Assembly: GCF_036227565.1 (NCBI RefSeq)
Contig: NZ_CP109460.1
Coordinates: 7,688,001 to 7,752,000, forward strand
Reading direction: 5' to 3'
Length of the DNA stretch: 64,000 nt
Source: Streptomyces sp. NBC_01454
Lineage (GTDB): Bacteria > Actinomycetota > Actinomycetes > Streptomycetales > Streptomycetaceae
Position numbers and translations under genes: made by a program. Positions within the stretch are counted from its first letter, which is position 1; each line of letters starts with the position of its first letter. A model generated the notes under the pieces. That model did no database searches. It was not told the DNA's origin and saw only the letters and a program-made list of their open reading frames with translations. Shown one piece after another: positions 36,916 through 45,394 of this stretch.

Positions 36916-37845
36916 ATGGGTACCGTCATCGCCGCTGCCTCGGTCGCGCTGCCGCGTCCCGCCGACGCCCGCGCCACCACGGTGCAACTCGCCGGGCGGG
37001 CCGCCCGGGACTGTCTGACCGGGACGGGACTGTCACCGGACTCCGTCGGGGTGCTCATCAACGTCGGCGTCTACCGCGAGTCCAACACCTTCGAACCCGC
37101 CCTCGCGGCCATGGTGCAGAAGGAGGCGGGCATCAACCTGGACTATCTCGCCGACGCCGTGCCGAGCGCCGGCTTCTCCTTCGACCTGATGAACGGCGCC
37201 TGCGGCCTGCTCAACGCCGTACAGGTGGCGCAGGCCCTGCTGGATACCGGCAGCACCGACCGGGTGCTGGTGACCGCGGCGGACGTGCATCCCGGCGGGC
37301 GGGCCGCCGATGACCCGGCGTACCCGTACGAGGACCTGGGCGGGGCGCTGTTGCTGGAGCGCTCCACCGATCCCGGGGCCGGCTTCGGGCCGGTGCACCT
37401 GCGGAGCGGGGAGGGCCCGGCGGGCACCTCCGGGTATCTGGACACGGCCGCGATGGGGGCCGGGGGCCGGGGCCTGATCACCGTCGAGCAGGACGCGGAC
37501 CGGACCGAGAGGCTGCTCGACCTCGCGGCCGCCACCGTCACGGAGTACCTCGCGGAGCACGGCCTGGACCCGGAGCGCACGATGATCGTCTGCTCCCGCC
37601 CGGCCCCGGACTTCGCGGCCCGGCTCGCCGCGCGCCTGGACCTCGACCCTGCCTCCGTCGTGGCCGCAGGTGTGCCCGGCGGCGACCCGGAGCGGTCCGG
37701 TGAGCCGCACACCGCGGCACCCGTCCTCGGCTACCTCGCGGCCCTCGACGGCGGACTGCCGCACGCCTACGAGGAGTTGCTCTTCCTCTCCGTGGGCGCC
37801 GGGCCGAGCGCGGCGTGCGCGAGCTATGCGCTCCAGGGGAGGTGA
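36916..37845 (+). CDS. lstB: LstB homologue, partner KAS-III subunit
   Basis: This 309-residue KAS-III-like protein is diverged from its neighbour LstA. It keeps a cysteine in the nucleophile position (Cys96 in LMNGACGLLNAV) but lacks clear QH-x-G and GNT motifs, so the usual His/Asn of the triad seem to be missing. Glu60 (in VYRESNTFEPAL) is placed where OleA-type enzymes contribute a glutamate base across the dimer interface, so LstB probably donates this residue to the LstA active site. This fits the known LstA-LstB heterodimer of lipstatin biosynthesis. It starts three bases after lstA stops and is itself followed 10 bp later by lstC. Confidence 0.88.
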   Translation: MGTVIAAASVALPRPADARATTVQLAGRAARDCLTGTGLSPDSVGVLINVGVYRESNTFEPALAAMVQKEAGINLDYLADAVPSAGFSFDLMNGACGLLNAVQVAQALLDTGSTDRVLVTAADVHPGGRAADDPAYPYEDLGGALLLERSTDPGAGFGPVHLRSGEGPAGTSGYLDTAAMGAGGRGLITVEQDADRTERLLDLAAATVTEYLAEHGLDPERTMIVCSRPAPDFAARLAARLDLDPASVVAAGVPGGDPERSGEPHTAAPVLGYLAALDGGLPHAYEELLFLSVGAGPSAACASYALQGR

Positions 37846-37855
37846 GGACGACACC

Positions 37856-39874
37856 ATGGCCATGCTGACAGAGCGTCAGGAAGAGGTGCTGCCGGACCTC
37901 GCCTCATACCTGGAGCACCACGCCCGGGCCTTCCCCGGCAAGCCCGCGATCCGCCACCCGGACGGCACGGAGCCCGGCGGCACCATCCACTACCGCACGC
38001 TCACCTATGGCGCGCTCCAGGAGCAGGTCGAGACCCTGGCGGCCGGCTTCCTCCGCAGCGGCATCGGGCGGGGCACCAAGACCGTCCTGATGGCGTCCCC
38101 GGGCCCGGACCTGTTCGCGCTCGCCTTCGCCCTGTTCCGGATCGGTGCCGTGCCCGTCGTGGTCGACCCCGGTATGGGCGTGCGTCGGATGCTGCACTGC
38201 TACCGCACCGTGGGCGCGGAGGCGTTCATCGGGCCGCCGGCCGCGCACGCCGTCCGCGTGCTCAGCCGCCGTACGTTCGCCGATGCCCGGATCCGGGTGA
38301 CCGTGGGCCGCAGGTGGTTCTGGGGCGGTCACACCCTCAACGAGCTGCGCCGACCTGCCCCTTCGGCCGAGCAGGCGGGCGCCCCGAAGGCGGCGGAGCG
38401 CCGGCCGGCCGCCGACGACCTGCTGATGATCGGTTTCACGACCGGCAGCACCGGGCCGGCCAAGGGCGTGGAATACACCCACCGGATGGCCGCCGCGATG
38501 GCCCGCGGCATCGCCTCCGCACACCGGCGCAGCCGCGAGGAGGTCTCGCTGGTCACACTGCCCCTCTACGGCATCCTCGACCTGGTCTTCGGCTCCACCC
38601 TGGTGGTGGCCCCGGTGGCCCCCGCCCGGGTGGCCGGCGCCGACCCGGGCCCGGTCGTGGCCGCGCTGGAGCGGTTCGGGGTGTCGACCATGTTCGCCTC
38701 CCCGGCGCTGCTGCGGGTGCTCGGCGAGCACCTCCGCCAACACCCCACCGCACTGCCGGAGCTGCGCTGTGTGGTCTCCGGTGGCGCGCCGGTGCCCGCG
38801 GAGCTCGTCGCCCTGCTGCGCGACGTGCTGGACGACGCGGCCGAGATCCACACGACGTACGGCGCGACCGAGGCGCTGCCGATCTCCTCCCTGGAGTCCG
38901 CCGAACTGCTGGGTGAAACGGCCGCGCGCGCGGCGCGGGGCGACGGCACCTGTGTGGGCCGGCCGGTGCCCGGCGTCGACGTCCGGATCGTGCGGACCAC
39001 CGACGGGCCGCTGCCGCTCTGGGAGCGAGCACTTCGCGTCCGGCCGGGCGAGGTCGGCGAGATCGCCGTGGCCGGGGCCGCGGTCAGCCGCCGCTACCAC
39101 GCGGCCCCGGCGGCGGACGCCCAGCACAAGATCCAGGAGCCTCCCGGCGACGGCGGTGCGGCCCGGATCTGGCACCGCACGGGAGACCTGGGCAGCCTGG
39201 ACGACAAGGGCCGGCTGTGGTTCGCCGGGCGCCGCACCCAGCGGGTCACCACCGCCGACGGCGACCTGCACACCGTCCGCTGCGAAGGCGTCTTCCACGC
39301 CCACCCGCTCGTCCGGCGCACCGCGCTGGTCGGCGTCGGCGCGGCGGGCGCACAACGGCCGGTGCTCTGCGTGGAGACCGAGCCGGGCACCGGCCGGAAG
39401 CAGTGGCGCACCCTCGTCCCCGAACTGCGGGAACTGGCCGCCGGAAACCCGCAGACCCGGCACGTACAGGACTTCCTGCGGCACCCGGGCTTCCCCGTCG
39501 ACCCCCGCCACAACGCGAAGATCGGCCGCGAACAGCTGGCCCGCTGGGCCGGCCGGCACCTCGGCCGCGGGAGAGGGCACCGGCGCACGGCACTGCGCGC
39601 GATCCCGCTGGCGGGCTGGGCGTTCCTGCTGCTCGGCGCCGTACGGCCGTTCCACTCCCCGGTGCTGACGGCCCTGTGGTGGGCCGATGCCTTCCTCAGC
39701 GTCGTGGTGCACGCCGCCCAGCTTCCCCAGGCCCTGCCGCGGGGACGTGCCGCCGGCCGGGGCACCGCGGCGACGGTGGGCCTCACCATGCTCTACGGGG
39801 CGACCTGGTGGCGGACCCTGCCCCCGGCCACCCCCGCCCACCGGAGCGTGGACGCGGGGGAGGAGGCGGCATGA
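37856..39874 (+). CDS. lstC: LstC/OleC homologue, beta-lactone synthetase
   Basis: This 672-residue ANL-superfamily enzyme is homologous to OleC/LstC, which adenylates a beta-hydroxy acid and closes it to a beta-lactone. The ATP loop GFTTGSTGPAKGVEYTHRM is at about 193-211, the A5-like TTYGATEALPISSLE near 340, and HRTGDLGSLDDKGRLWFAGRRTQRV near 441-465. The catalytic part ends near residue 575 (HNAKIGREQLARWAGRHLGRG). An unusual hydrophobic tail follows: GWAFLLLGAVRPF, LTALWWADAFLSVVVHAAQLP and AATVGLTMLYGATWW, which looks membrane-associated and would hold the enzyme near its lipid substrate. Starts at 37856 and 37862 are both possible. The stop codon overlaps the lstD start (ATGA). Confidence 0.9.
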   Translation: MAMLTERQEEVLPDLASYLEHHARAFPGKPAIRHPDGTEPGGTIHYRTLTYGALQEQVETLAAGFLRSGIGRGTKTVLMASPGPDLFALAFALFRIGAVPVVVDPGMGVRRMLHCYRTVGAEAFIGPPAAHAVRVLSRRTFADARIRVTVGRRWFWGGHTLNELRRPAPSAEQAGAPKAAERRPAADDLLMIGFTTGSTGPAKGVEYTHRMAAAMARGIASAHRRSREEVSLVTLPLYGILDLVFGSTLVVAPVAPARVAGADPGPVVAALERFGVSTMFASPALLRVLGEHLRQHPTALPELRCVVSGGAPVPAELVALLRDVLDDAAEIHTTYGATEALPISSLESAELLGETAARAARGDGTCVGRPVPGVDVRIVRTTDGPLPLWERALRVRPGEVGEIAVAGAAVSRRYHAAPAADAQHKIQEPPGDGGAARIWHRTGDLGSLDDKGRLWFAGRRTQRVTTADGDLHTVRCEGVFHAHPLVRRTALVGVGAAGAQRPVLCVETEPGTGRKQWRTLVPELRELAAGNPQTRHVQDFLRHPGFPVDPRHNAKIGREQLARWAGRHLGRGRGHRRTALRAIPLAGWAFLLLGAVRPFHSPVLTALWWADAFLSVVVHAAQLPQALPRGRAAGRGTAATVGLTMLYGATWWRTLPPATPAHRSVDAGEEAA

Positions 39875-40914
39875 AGGTCCTGGTGACCGGTGCGTCCGGC
39901 TTCCTCGGCGGGCACCTCGTGGACCGCTGTCTGGCCGAGGGCCATCACGTACGCGCCCTCGTCCGCGGCAGCAGCGACCTCTCCCGGCTGCGGACCCTGG
40001 ACGGCGTCGAACTCGTCCACGGCTCCCTGGAGGACGCCGACTCGCTGCGCCGTGCCGTGGCGGGCGTGGACGTCGTGCACCACAGCGCGGCGCGGGTGGT
40101 GGACTTCGGCACCCGCGCCCAGTTCTGGCAGGCCAACGTGACCGGCACCGAGCGGCTGCTGCACGCCGCCCGGCGGGCCGGCGCCCAGCGCTTCGTGTTC
40201 GTCAGCAGCCCCAGCGCGCTGATGCGGGTCAGGGACGGCGACCGGTTCGACATCGACGAGAGCACCCCCTACCCCGACCGGTTCCTCAATCTGTACTCCG
40301 AGACGAAGGCCGCGGCGGAACGGCGGGTACTGGCCGCGGACGCGCCGGACTTCACCACGGTCGCGCTGCGCCCGCGCGGCATCTGGGGGCCGCGCGACCA
40401 CTCCGGCTTCCTGCCGCGCCTGGTCGCCAAGATGCGGTCGGGCCGGCTGCCCGACCTCGCCGCCGGCAAGCGCGTCGAGGTGTCCCTGTGCCACTGCGAC
40501 AACGCGGTGGCGGCCTGCCTGCGGGCGGCCGCAGCCCCGCCCGAACGGGTCGGCGGCCGGGCCTACTTCCTCGCCGACCGGGAGCGCACGGACCTGTGGG
40601 CCTTCCTGGCCCGGCTCGCGGGAATGTTCGGCGGCCTGCCGCCCAGCCGCCCGGTCCCGCCGCGGGTCAGGGACGCCCTGGCCGAGGCCGTCGACCACCT
40701 CTGGAAACTGCCCCCGCTGCGGGCCCGGGTGGCCCCACCGCTGAGCCGCTACACCGTCGCCCTGCTCACCCGCTCCACCACCTACGACACCGGCGCCGCG
40801 GCCCGCGACTTCGGATACACCCCGGAGACCGACCAGGAGACCGGGCTGCGGCAGCTGGCCGCCTGGGTCGAATCGGCCGGCGGCGCCGAGACCTTCGTAC
40901 GCGCCGTCCGGTGA
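39871..40914 (+). CDS. lstD: LstD/OleD homologue, NAD(P)H-dependent beta-keto reductase
   Basis: This 347-residue extended short-chain dehydrogenase is of the 3-beta-hydroxysteroid-dehydrogenase type. The N-terminal nucleotide motif is VTGASGFLGGHL at 5-16. The catalytic pair is Tyr142 and Lys146 in LYSETKAAAERR, with an upstream serine in FVSSPSALM. OleD and LstD reduce the 2-alkyl-3-keto acid made by the condensing enzymes to the beta-hydroxy acid that OleC/LstC lactonises. The gene overlaps lstC by four bases and has GGAGG upstream. A 94-bp gap follows before lstE, the only sizeable gap in the operon. Confidence 0.9.
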   Translation: MKVLVTGASGFLGGHLVDRCLAEGHHVRALVRGSSDLSRLRTLDGVELVHGSLEDADSLRRAVAGVDVVHHSAARVVDFGTRAQFWQANVTGTERLLHAARRAGAQRFVFVSSPSALMRVRDGDRFDIDESTPYPDRFLNLYSETKAAAERRVLAADAPDFTTVALRPRGIWGPRDHSGFLPRLVAKMRSGRLPDLAAGKRVEVSLCHCDNAVAACLRAAAAPPERVGGRAYFLADRERTDLWAFLARLAGMFGGLPPSRPVPPRVRDALAEAVDHLWKLPPLRARVAPPLSRYTVALLTRSTTYDTGAAARDFGYTPETDQETGLRQLAAWVESAGGAETFVRAVR

Positions 40915-41008
40915 GCCGCGAGCGGCACCGGGGACCGCTCCCCGGCACAGCGCACGGGGCTGCCGCCCGGACCGACCGCGGCAGCCGAGCACCACGAAAC
41001 GGATCGTC

Positions 41009-44000
41009 ATGACCCCCCTCCAGCAGGCCCGCGTTGACGGGCAACCGGTGCCCGCACCGGCCCGCCCGCCCGGGAGCGGCCGCTTCGAGCGGCCCGTCTC
41101 ACCCACCGAGTGGCTCTACCTCGCCGGCGGCCGGCTCGCTCCGCCGTTCGCCGTCCAGATCGTGATCGAGGGCAGCGGCAGCATCGGCCCGGACGCGCTG
41201 CGCCGGGCGGTCGGCGAGGCGTCCGACGCCTGCCCCGGGGCACGCCTGCGCCGCCGGGGCCGGATCTGGACCGACACCGGACGGCCCCCCGCCGTACGGA
41301 CCGTGGACCGCCTCGGCGCGGCCCTCGGCGCCCCGCTCGCCCCGGGCGACGGCCGCAGCTGCGAGGTGGCCGTCCTCACCGGGGGCGCCACCAGCACGCT
41401 GATCTTCCGCGTCCACCACGCGGTCATGGACGCGCGGGGCGCGCTCGCCTGGATGGCGGACGTGTTCCGGGCGCTGCGGGGCGAGGCACCCGTCGGGGCC
41501 CCGTCACCGGTCCACGACCTCGCCCTGCTCGACGCGCTCGGCGGGACCCGGCGCGAGCCGGTCACCCCGCGCTGGCGCTCCCCGCTCGCGGGAGTCCGCC
41601 GCAGCCACCCACCGCGCTGGCAGCGGCGGACCCTGCACGGCACCCACCCCGGCCTGGTCGCGAAGACCGCCGCCGCCCTCGCGGACCTCACCCCGGGCGA
41701 CACCCGGGTGATGGTGCCGGTGGACCTGCGCCGGCACCGCCCACAGCTGCGCTCCACCGCCAATCTCAGCCTCCCCGTCTTCCTCGACGGAACGGCGGGC
41801 GACCCCTGGGAACAGTGGCACGAGCTGCTGCTGCGGGCCCTGGCGGAGCGGCGCGAACTGTCCGCCGGCGAGGAGGAGTCGGCGATCCGGCTGCCGCTCG
41901 GCCCGCTCGCCGGACTGCTGACGGCCGCGCACACGGCCACCACGGCGGCCGGCCGCCACCCCTGCTCGGCCCTGGTCACCACCCTCGGACGGATCGCCCC
42001 GCACGAGGTGAGCGCCCCGGGCTTCGAGGCCCGCACCGTGTATGCACTGCCGGTCCAGGCGCCGTTCGTGCCGCTGTCGTTCACCGCCGTCGAATGCGCC
42101 GGCCGTACCGAACTGGTCATGTCCCACCCCGGCGGCCCCCGTGCGGACACCCGGGCCGCGGCGCTGCTGGACGCGGTATGCGAAGCGCTGTCGCCCCGTG
42201 CCCGGCGCCGCCCGGTGGCCGTGGGCCCGCGGCGTGCCGTTCCCCCGCTGACGCTGACGGACCTGCTGCGGCGGCAGGTCGACCGCGCCCCCGACGCGGT
42301 GGCGCTCACCGGGCCCCACGGCACGGTGACCTACCAGGAGCTGGACCACCGTTCCGACGTGGTGGCCGCGGAGTTGCGCGGCCGGGGCGTGGGCCGCGGA
42401 GCGGTCGTGGGGCTGCTCGCCGACCGCAGCGCGGAGGCCGTCGCCGGCCTGTGGGGCGTGCTCAAGGCGGGTGCCGCCTACCTGCCGCTGGATCCGGCGC
42501 ATCCGCCGGCCCGGATCGCCGCGGTCCTGGCCGACGCGGGCGCCTCGCACTGTCTGGCCGGCCGGGAGTACCGGACGCTGCCGGGCCCGGACCGCTCCGT
42601 GATCGTCCTGGACGACCTGCCGGTGAGCGGCGCACGGCCGCACCCCGGGGCGGCCGCGCCGGACGACGCCGCTTACATCATCTACACCTCCGGCTCGACG
42701 GGCCGCCCGAAAGGCGTCCTGGTCGAGCACCGGGCGCTGGTCAACTACACGCACTGGGCCACCGACCGGTACCACCTCGATGCCGCCACCCGCTTCGCGC
42801 TGTTCACGTCACTGGCCTTCGACCTCACCGGCACCACGCTCTTCGCGCCGCTGGCCGCCGGGGGCAGCATCGCCCTGGTGCCGGACGAGCCCGACCACCG
42901 CACGCTCCGGCACCTGCTGACCCGCTCCGGCGCCAACGCCCTCAAGCTCACCCCCGCCCACCTCGACCTGATCACCACCCTCGGCCTCGAGCCGCACCCC
43001 TTCCGGGTGCTCGTGGTGGGCGGCGAGCAGCTGCGCGGCCCGGTGGCCGCGCGGGCGCAGCGGATGTTCGGCCCGGACTGCCGGATCGTCAACGAGTACG
43101 GCCCCACCGAGGCGACCATCGGCTGCGTCGTGCACACCTTCGACCCCGCGCGCGACGGCGACCTCCCGGCTGTACCGATCGGCCTGCCGGTGGACAACAC
43201 CGAGGCGTACCTGCTGGACGCCGACGGCGGGTTCACCGCGCCGGGCGAGGTGGGCGAGCTCCACCTCGCGGGCGCCCAGCTGGCGCGCGGCTACCTCGGC
43301 CGGCCGGACCTCGACCGGGAGCGCTTCCTGCACCTCGCCGACGGCACCCGGGTGTACCGCACCGGCGACCTGGCACAGCTGACGCCCGACCGGGTGCTGC
43401 GCTATCTCGGCCGTACCGACGACCAGTTGTCGGTACGGGGCCACCGGATCGAGCCGGGCGAGGTGGCGGCGGCGCTGGAAGGGCACCCCGGCGTGAGCCG
43501 CGCGGTGGTCACCGCCCGCCCGCCGCGCGCGGGAGCCGAACCCGTGCTGTGTGCCTACGTCACCGGCACCGCCGCCCCGGACGCCGTGCGGGCGCACGCC
43601 GCCCGGCACCTGCCGCCCTACCTGGTCCCGGCGGCCGTCCATGTGCTGGACGCCTTCCCGTGGACGGTCAACGGCAAGGTCGACGTCCGGGCGCTCCCGG
43701 ACCCGTTCACCCGCGCCCGTCCGGCCGACGACGCACGAGCGGAGCCCGGGCGGCCCGACGAGGCGGCGAACGGGCACCGGCCGTCCGGCCCCGGCGCCGA
43801 CGCGGTGGAAGCGGCCGTCGCCGCGATCTGGTCGCGCGTCCTGGGCGACCCGGGCCTGCGCCTCGCACCGGAGGACGACTTCCACCGGCTCGGCGGCGAC
43901 TCACTGACGCTGCTGCGCATGCTCGCCGCGGTCGCCACCGACGTGGTCGGCCCCGCCGGCGAGCCCGCCTTCGACGCCCGACTGCGCGACCTGATCCGCC

Positions 44001-44071
44001 GGCCCACCCTGGACCACGTCTGCGCCGCCGCGCGCACGGCGCTCACCACCCGACCCACGGAGCACCCATGA
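41009..44071 (+). CDS. lstE: LstE homologue, single-module NRPS (C-A-T) with an asparagine code
   Basis: This 1020-residue protein starts with a condensation/acyltransferase-like domain: PTEWLYLAGG near 31-40 as in WS/DGAT and PapA-type acyltransferases, and the catalytic HHAVMDARG near 136. An adenylation domain follows ([11 protein letters not shown] near 559, NEYGPTEATIG, YRTGD, NGKVD), then a carrier domain with Ser965 in RLGGDSLTLL. The pocket code against GrsA is D-L-T-K-V-G-E-I-G-K, which matches asparagine codes (DLTKxGEVGK type; aspartate usually has H in place of E). LstE of lipstatin places leucine on the side-chain hydroxyl; this one should place asparagine, with the C domain forming an ester. 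There is no thioesterase domain, as expected if the ester bond itself releases the amino acid. Confidence 0.92.
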   Translation: MTPLQQARVDGQPVPAPARPPGSGRFERPVSPTEWLYLAGGRLAPPFAVQIVIEGSGSIGPDALRRAVGEASDACPGARLRRRGRIWTDTGRPPAVRTVDRLGAALGAPLAPGDGRSCEVAVLTGGATSTLIFRVHHAVMDARGALAWMADVFRALRGEAPVGAPSPVHDLALLDALGGTRREPVTPRWRSPLAGVRRSHPPRWQRRTLHGTHPGLVAKTAAALADLTPGDTRVMVPVDLRRHRPQLRSTANLSLPVFLDGTAGDPWEQWHELLLRALAERRELSAGEEESAIRLPLGPLAGLLTAAHTATTAAGRHPCSALVTTLGRIAPHEVSAPGFEARTVYALPVQAPFVPLSFTAVECAGRTELVMSHPGGPRADTRAAALLDAVCEALSPRARRRPVAVGPRRAVPPLTLTDLLRRQVDRAPDAVALTGPHGTVTYQELDHRSDVVAAELRGRGVGRGAVVGLLADRSAEAVAGLWGVLKAGAAYLPLDPAHPPARIAAVLADAGASHCLAGREYRTLPGPDRSVIVLDDLPVSGARPHPGAAAPDDAAYIIYTSGSTGRPKGVLVEHRALVNYTHWATDRYHLDAATRFALFTSLAFDLTGTTLFAPLAAGGSIALVPDEPDHRTLRHLLTRSGANALKLTPAHLDLITTLGLEPHPFRVLVVGGEQLRGPVAARAQRMFGPDCRIVNEYGPTEATIGCVVHTFDPARDGDLPAVPIGLPVDNTEAYLLDADGGFTAPGEVGELHLAGAQLARGYLGRPDLDRERFLHLADGTRVYRTGDLAQLTPDRVLRYLGRTDDQLSVRGHRIEPGEVAAALEGHPGVSRAVVTARPPRAGAEPVLCAYVTGTAAPDAVRAHAARHLPPYLVPAAVHVLDAFPWTVNGKVDVRALPDPFTRARPADDARAEPGRPDEAANGHRPSGPGADAVEAAVAAIWSRVLGDPGLRLAPEDDFHRLGGDSLTLLRMLAAVATDVVGPAGEPAFDARLRDLIRRPTLDHVCAAARTALTTRPTEHP

Positions 44072-44694
44072 ACACCCCCCTCACCGTCGAGTTCCGCACC
44101 GCCCGCCCGACGGACGCCGACCAGGTCGTCCCCCTGATGTGGGACTCCTCCCGCGACCTCCTCGACCGCACCATGGGCGGGGTGCCGGGAGGCCCGGCGG
44201 CCCTGCTTCGGCGGGACTTCCTGCGCGGACGCGGAATCTTCGGGCACGCCCAGCAGATCCTCGCGGTCGCACCCCAGGGCGAGGTGCTGGCCACCATGAC
44301 GCTGTACCGGGGGAAGCGCTACGGCGCGCTGAGCCTGCAGACCCTGCTGTCCGCCGCCCGGTTCGGGCCCCGCTGCCTGGGGTCGGTGCTGCGCCGGAGC
44401 GCGGCCGTCTCCCGGCTGTTCGCCCCGCCGAGCGCGCACGCCCTCTTCATGGCGAACCTGTCCGTACGGCCGGCCCACCGCTCCCAGGGCTACGGCTCGT
44501 TGATGGTGCAACAGGCGGAACGCCTGGCCCGCGCCTCCGGCCTGACCCATCTCGAAGGGGATGTCTCCTGCTCCAACACCCGGGCCTGGGCGCTGTACCA
44601 GCGTCTCGGATTCGAGTCGCAGGGCGAACGGCACGACCGCCGCGGAACGGGGCTCGACGGCTTCCGGCGGATGCATCGCGCGGTGGGCGGATGA
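44068..44694 (+). CDS. GNAT N-acetyltransferase, terminal gene of the beta-lactone operon
   Basis: This 208-residue GNAT-fold enzyme has the acetyl-CoA-binding motif in MANLSVRPAHRSQGYGSLMVQQAERLA (about 128-154) and the C-terminal NTRAWALYQRLGFESQGERHD segment. The ATG overlaps the lstE stop codon (ATGA), so it is translationally coupled and clearly belongs to the operon. In lipstatin producers this place is taken by lstF, a formyltransferase that makes the N-formyl-leucine group. An acetyltransferase behind an asparagine-specific LstE points to an N-acetyl-asparagine ester, the group found in esterastin. It could act on Asn bound to the carrier domain or after ester formation. Confidence 0.88.
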   Translation: MNTPLTVEFRTARPTDADQVVPLMWDSSRDLLDRTMGGVPGGPAALLRRDFLRGRGIFGHAQQILAVAPQGEVLATMTLYRGKRYGALSLQTLLSAARFGPRCLGSVLRRSAAVSRLFAPPSAHALFMANLSVRPAHRSQGYGSLMVQQAERLARASGLTHLEGDVSCSNTRAWALYQRLGFESQGERHDRRGTGLDGFRRMHRAVGG

Positions 44695-44887
44695 CGCGAG
44701 CGCACCGGAGGGAACCGTGCGCGGGACCGGCGGGGAGCGGGCAGCACACGCAACCGCGACGCCGGTCCGGTGACCGTGCGCACGCGCCACGTCACCCCGC
44801 TCCCGGCCGCAGGTGCATCCCCGGCACACGTACCGCACGATGGGAACGAGAACCCACCCCCACTCCCTCAAATCCCCGGGATGTCCG

Positions 44888-45394
44888 ATGACGGAGCTTC
44901 CAGGATGTGAGACCTCCGTGGTGAAGACCGTGCGGGTGACGCTCGTGCGGGCAGCGGTGGTCGTGGCCCTTGCCGGTGCCGGCGCCCTGTTCGGCGTCGT
45001 GCCGCCCGCCGGCGCCGCGGCACCGACGGTCACGGCCACGACGACCGCCCCGGCGCACGCCGTCGGGAGCGCGGCCCACCCAGCGGCCGCCCCGGCCCGG
45101 CAACAGCCCGATCCCATCGACGTGGTCCAGGCGTACTTCGCGGCCCTCAACAACGATGAATTCGAAGCGGCGTGGGCGCTCGGCGGGAAGAACACCTCGG
45201 GGCGGCCGTACGACGGCTTCGTGACGGCCACCCAAGGCACCGACCAGGACGTCGTCTCCGTCGACTCCGTGGTCGGCAACAAGATCACGGTGACCTTCGA
45301 CGCGACACAGACCGACGGCTCGCACGGCCGGTTCACCGGTACGTACACCGTTCAGAACGGCGAGATCGTCACCGCCGACGTCCATCGCGCCTGA
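44888..45394 (+). CDS. Secreted protein with NTF2-like C-terminal part, function unknown
   Basis: The product has about 168 residues. A signal peptide is evident (VKTVRVTLVRAAVVVALAGAGALFGVVPPAGAAA, with a cleavage-type AGAAA site). An Ala/Pro/Thr-rich linker follows, then a compact C-terminal domain of about 85 residues: DPIDVVQAYFAALNNDEFEAAWALGGKN...GSHGRFTGTYTVQNGEIV. The YFAALN-DEFEAAWALGG helix and the final curved strands resemble an NTF2/SnoaL-like fold. The start is uncertain: ATG 44888 or GTG 44921 both leave the signal peptide intact. The last 43 bp overlap the 3' end of the convergent apbE gene. Confidence 0.75.
   Translation: MTELPGCETSVVKTVRVTLVRAAVVVALAGAGALFGVVPPAGAAAPTVTATTTAPAHAVGSAAHPAAAPARQQPDPIDVVQAYFAALNNDEFEAAWALGGKNTSGRPYDGFVTATQGTDQDVVSVDSVVGNKITVTFDATQTDGSHGRFTGTYTVQNGEIVTADVHRA

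Noticed and set aside
35857..37845. The two KAS-III genes as fatty-acid FabH or as part of a type II PKS
   Set aside because: No acyl-carrier protein, malonyl transferase or KS-alpha/beta motifs are nearby; the following OleC- and OleD-like genes fix the pathway as beta-lactone formation.
35857..44694. An olefin (oleABCD) hydrocarbon cluster
   Set aside because: No OleB-type beta-lactone decarboxylase is present, there are two different condensing subunits, and an NRPS plus acetyltransferase follow, which fits a lipstatin-type cluster.
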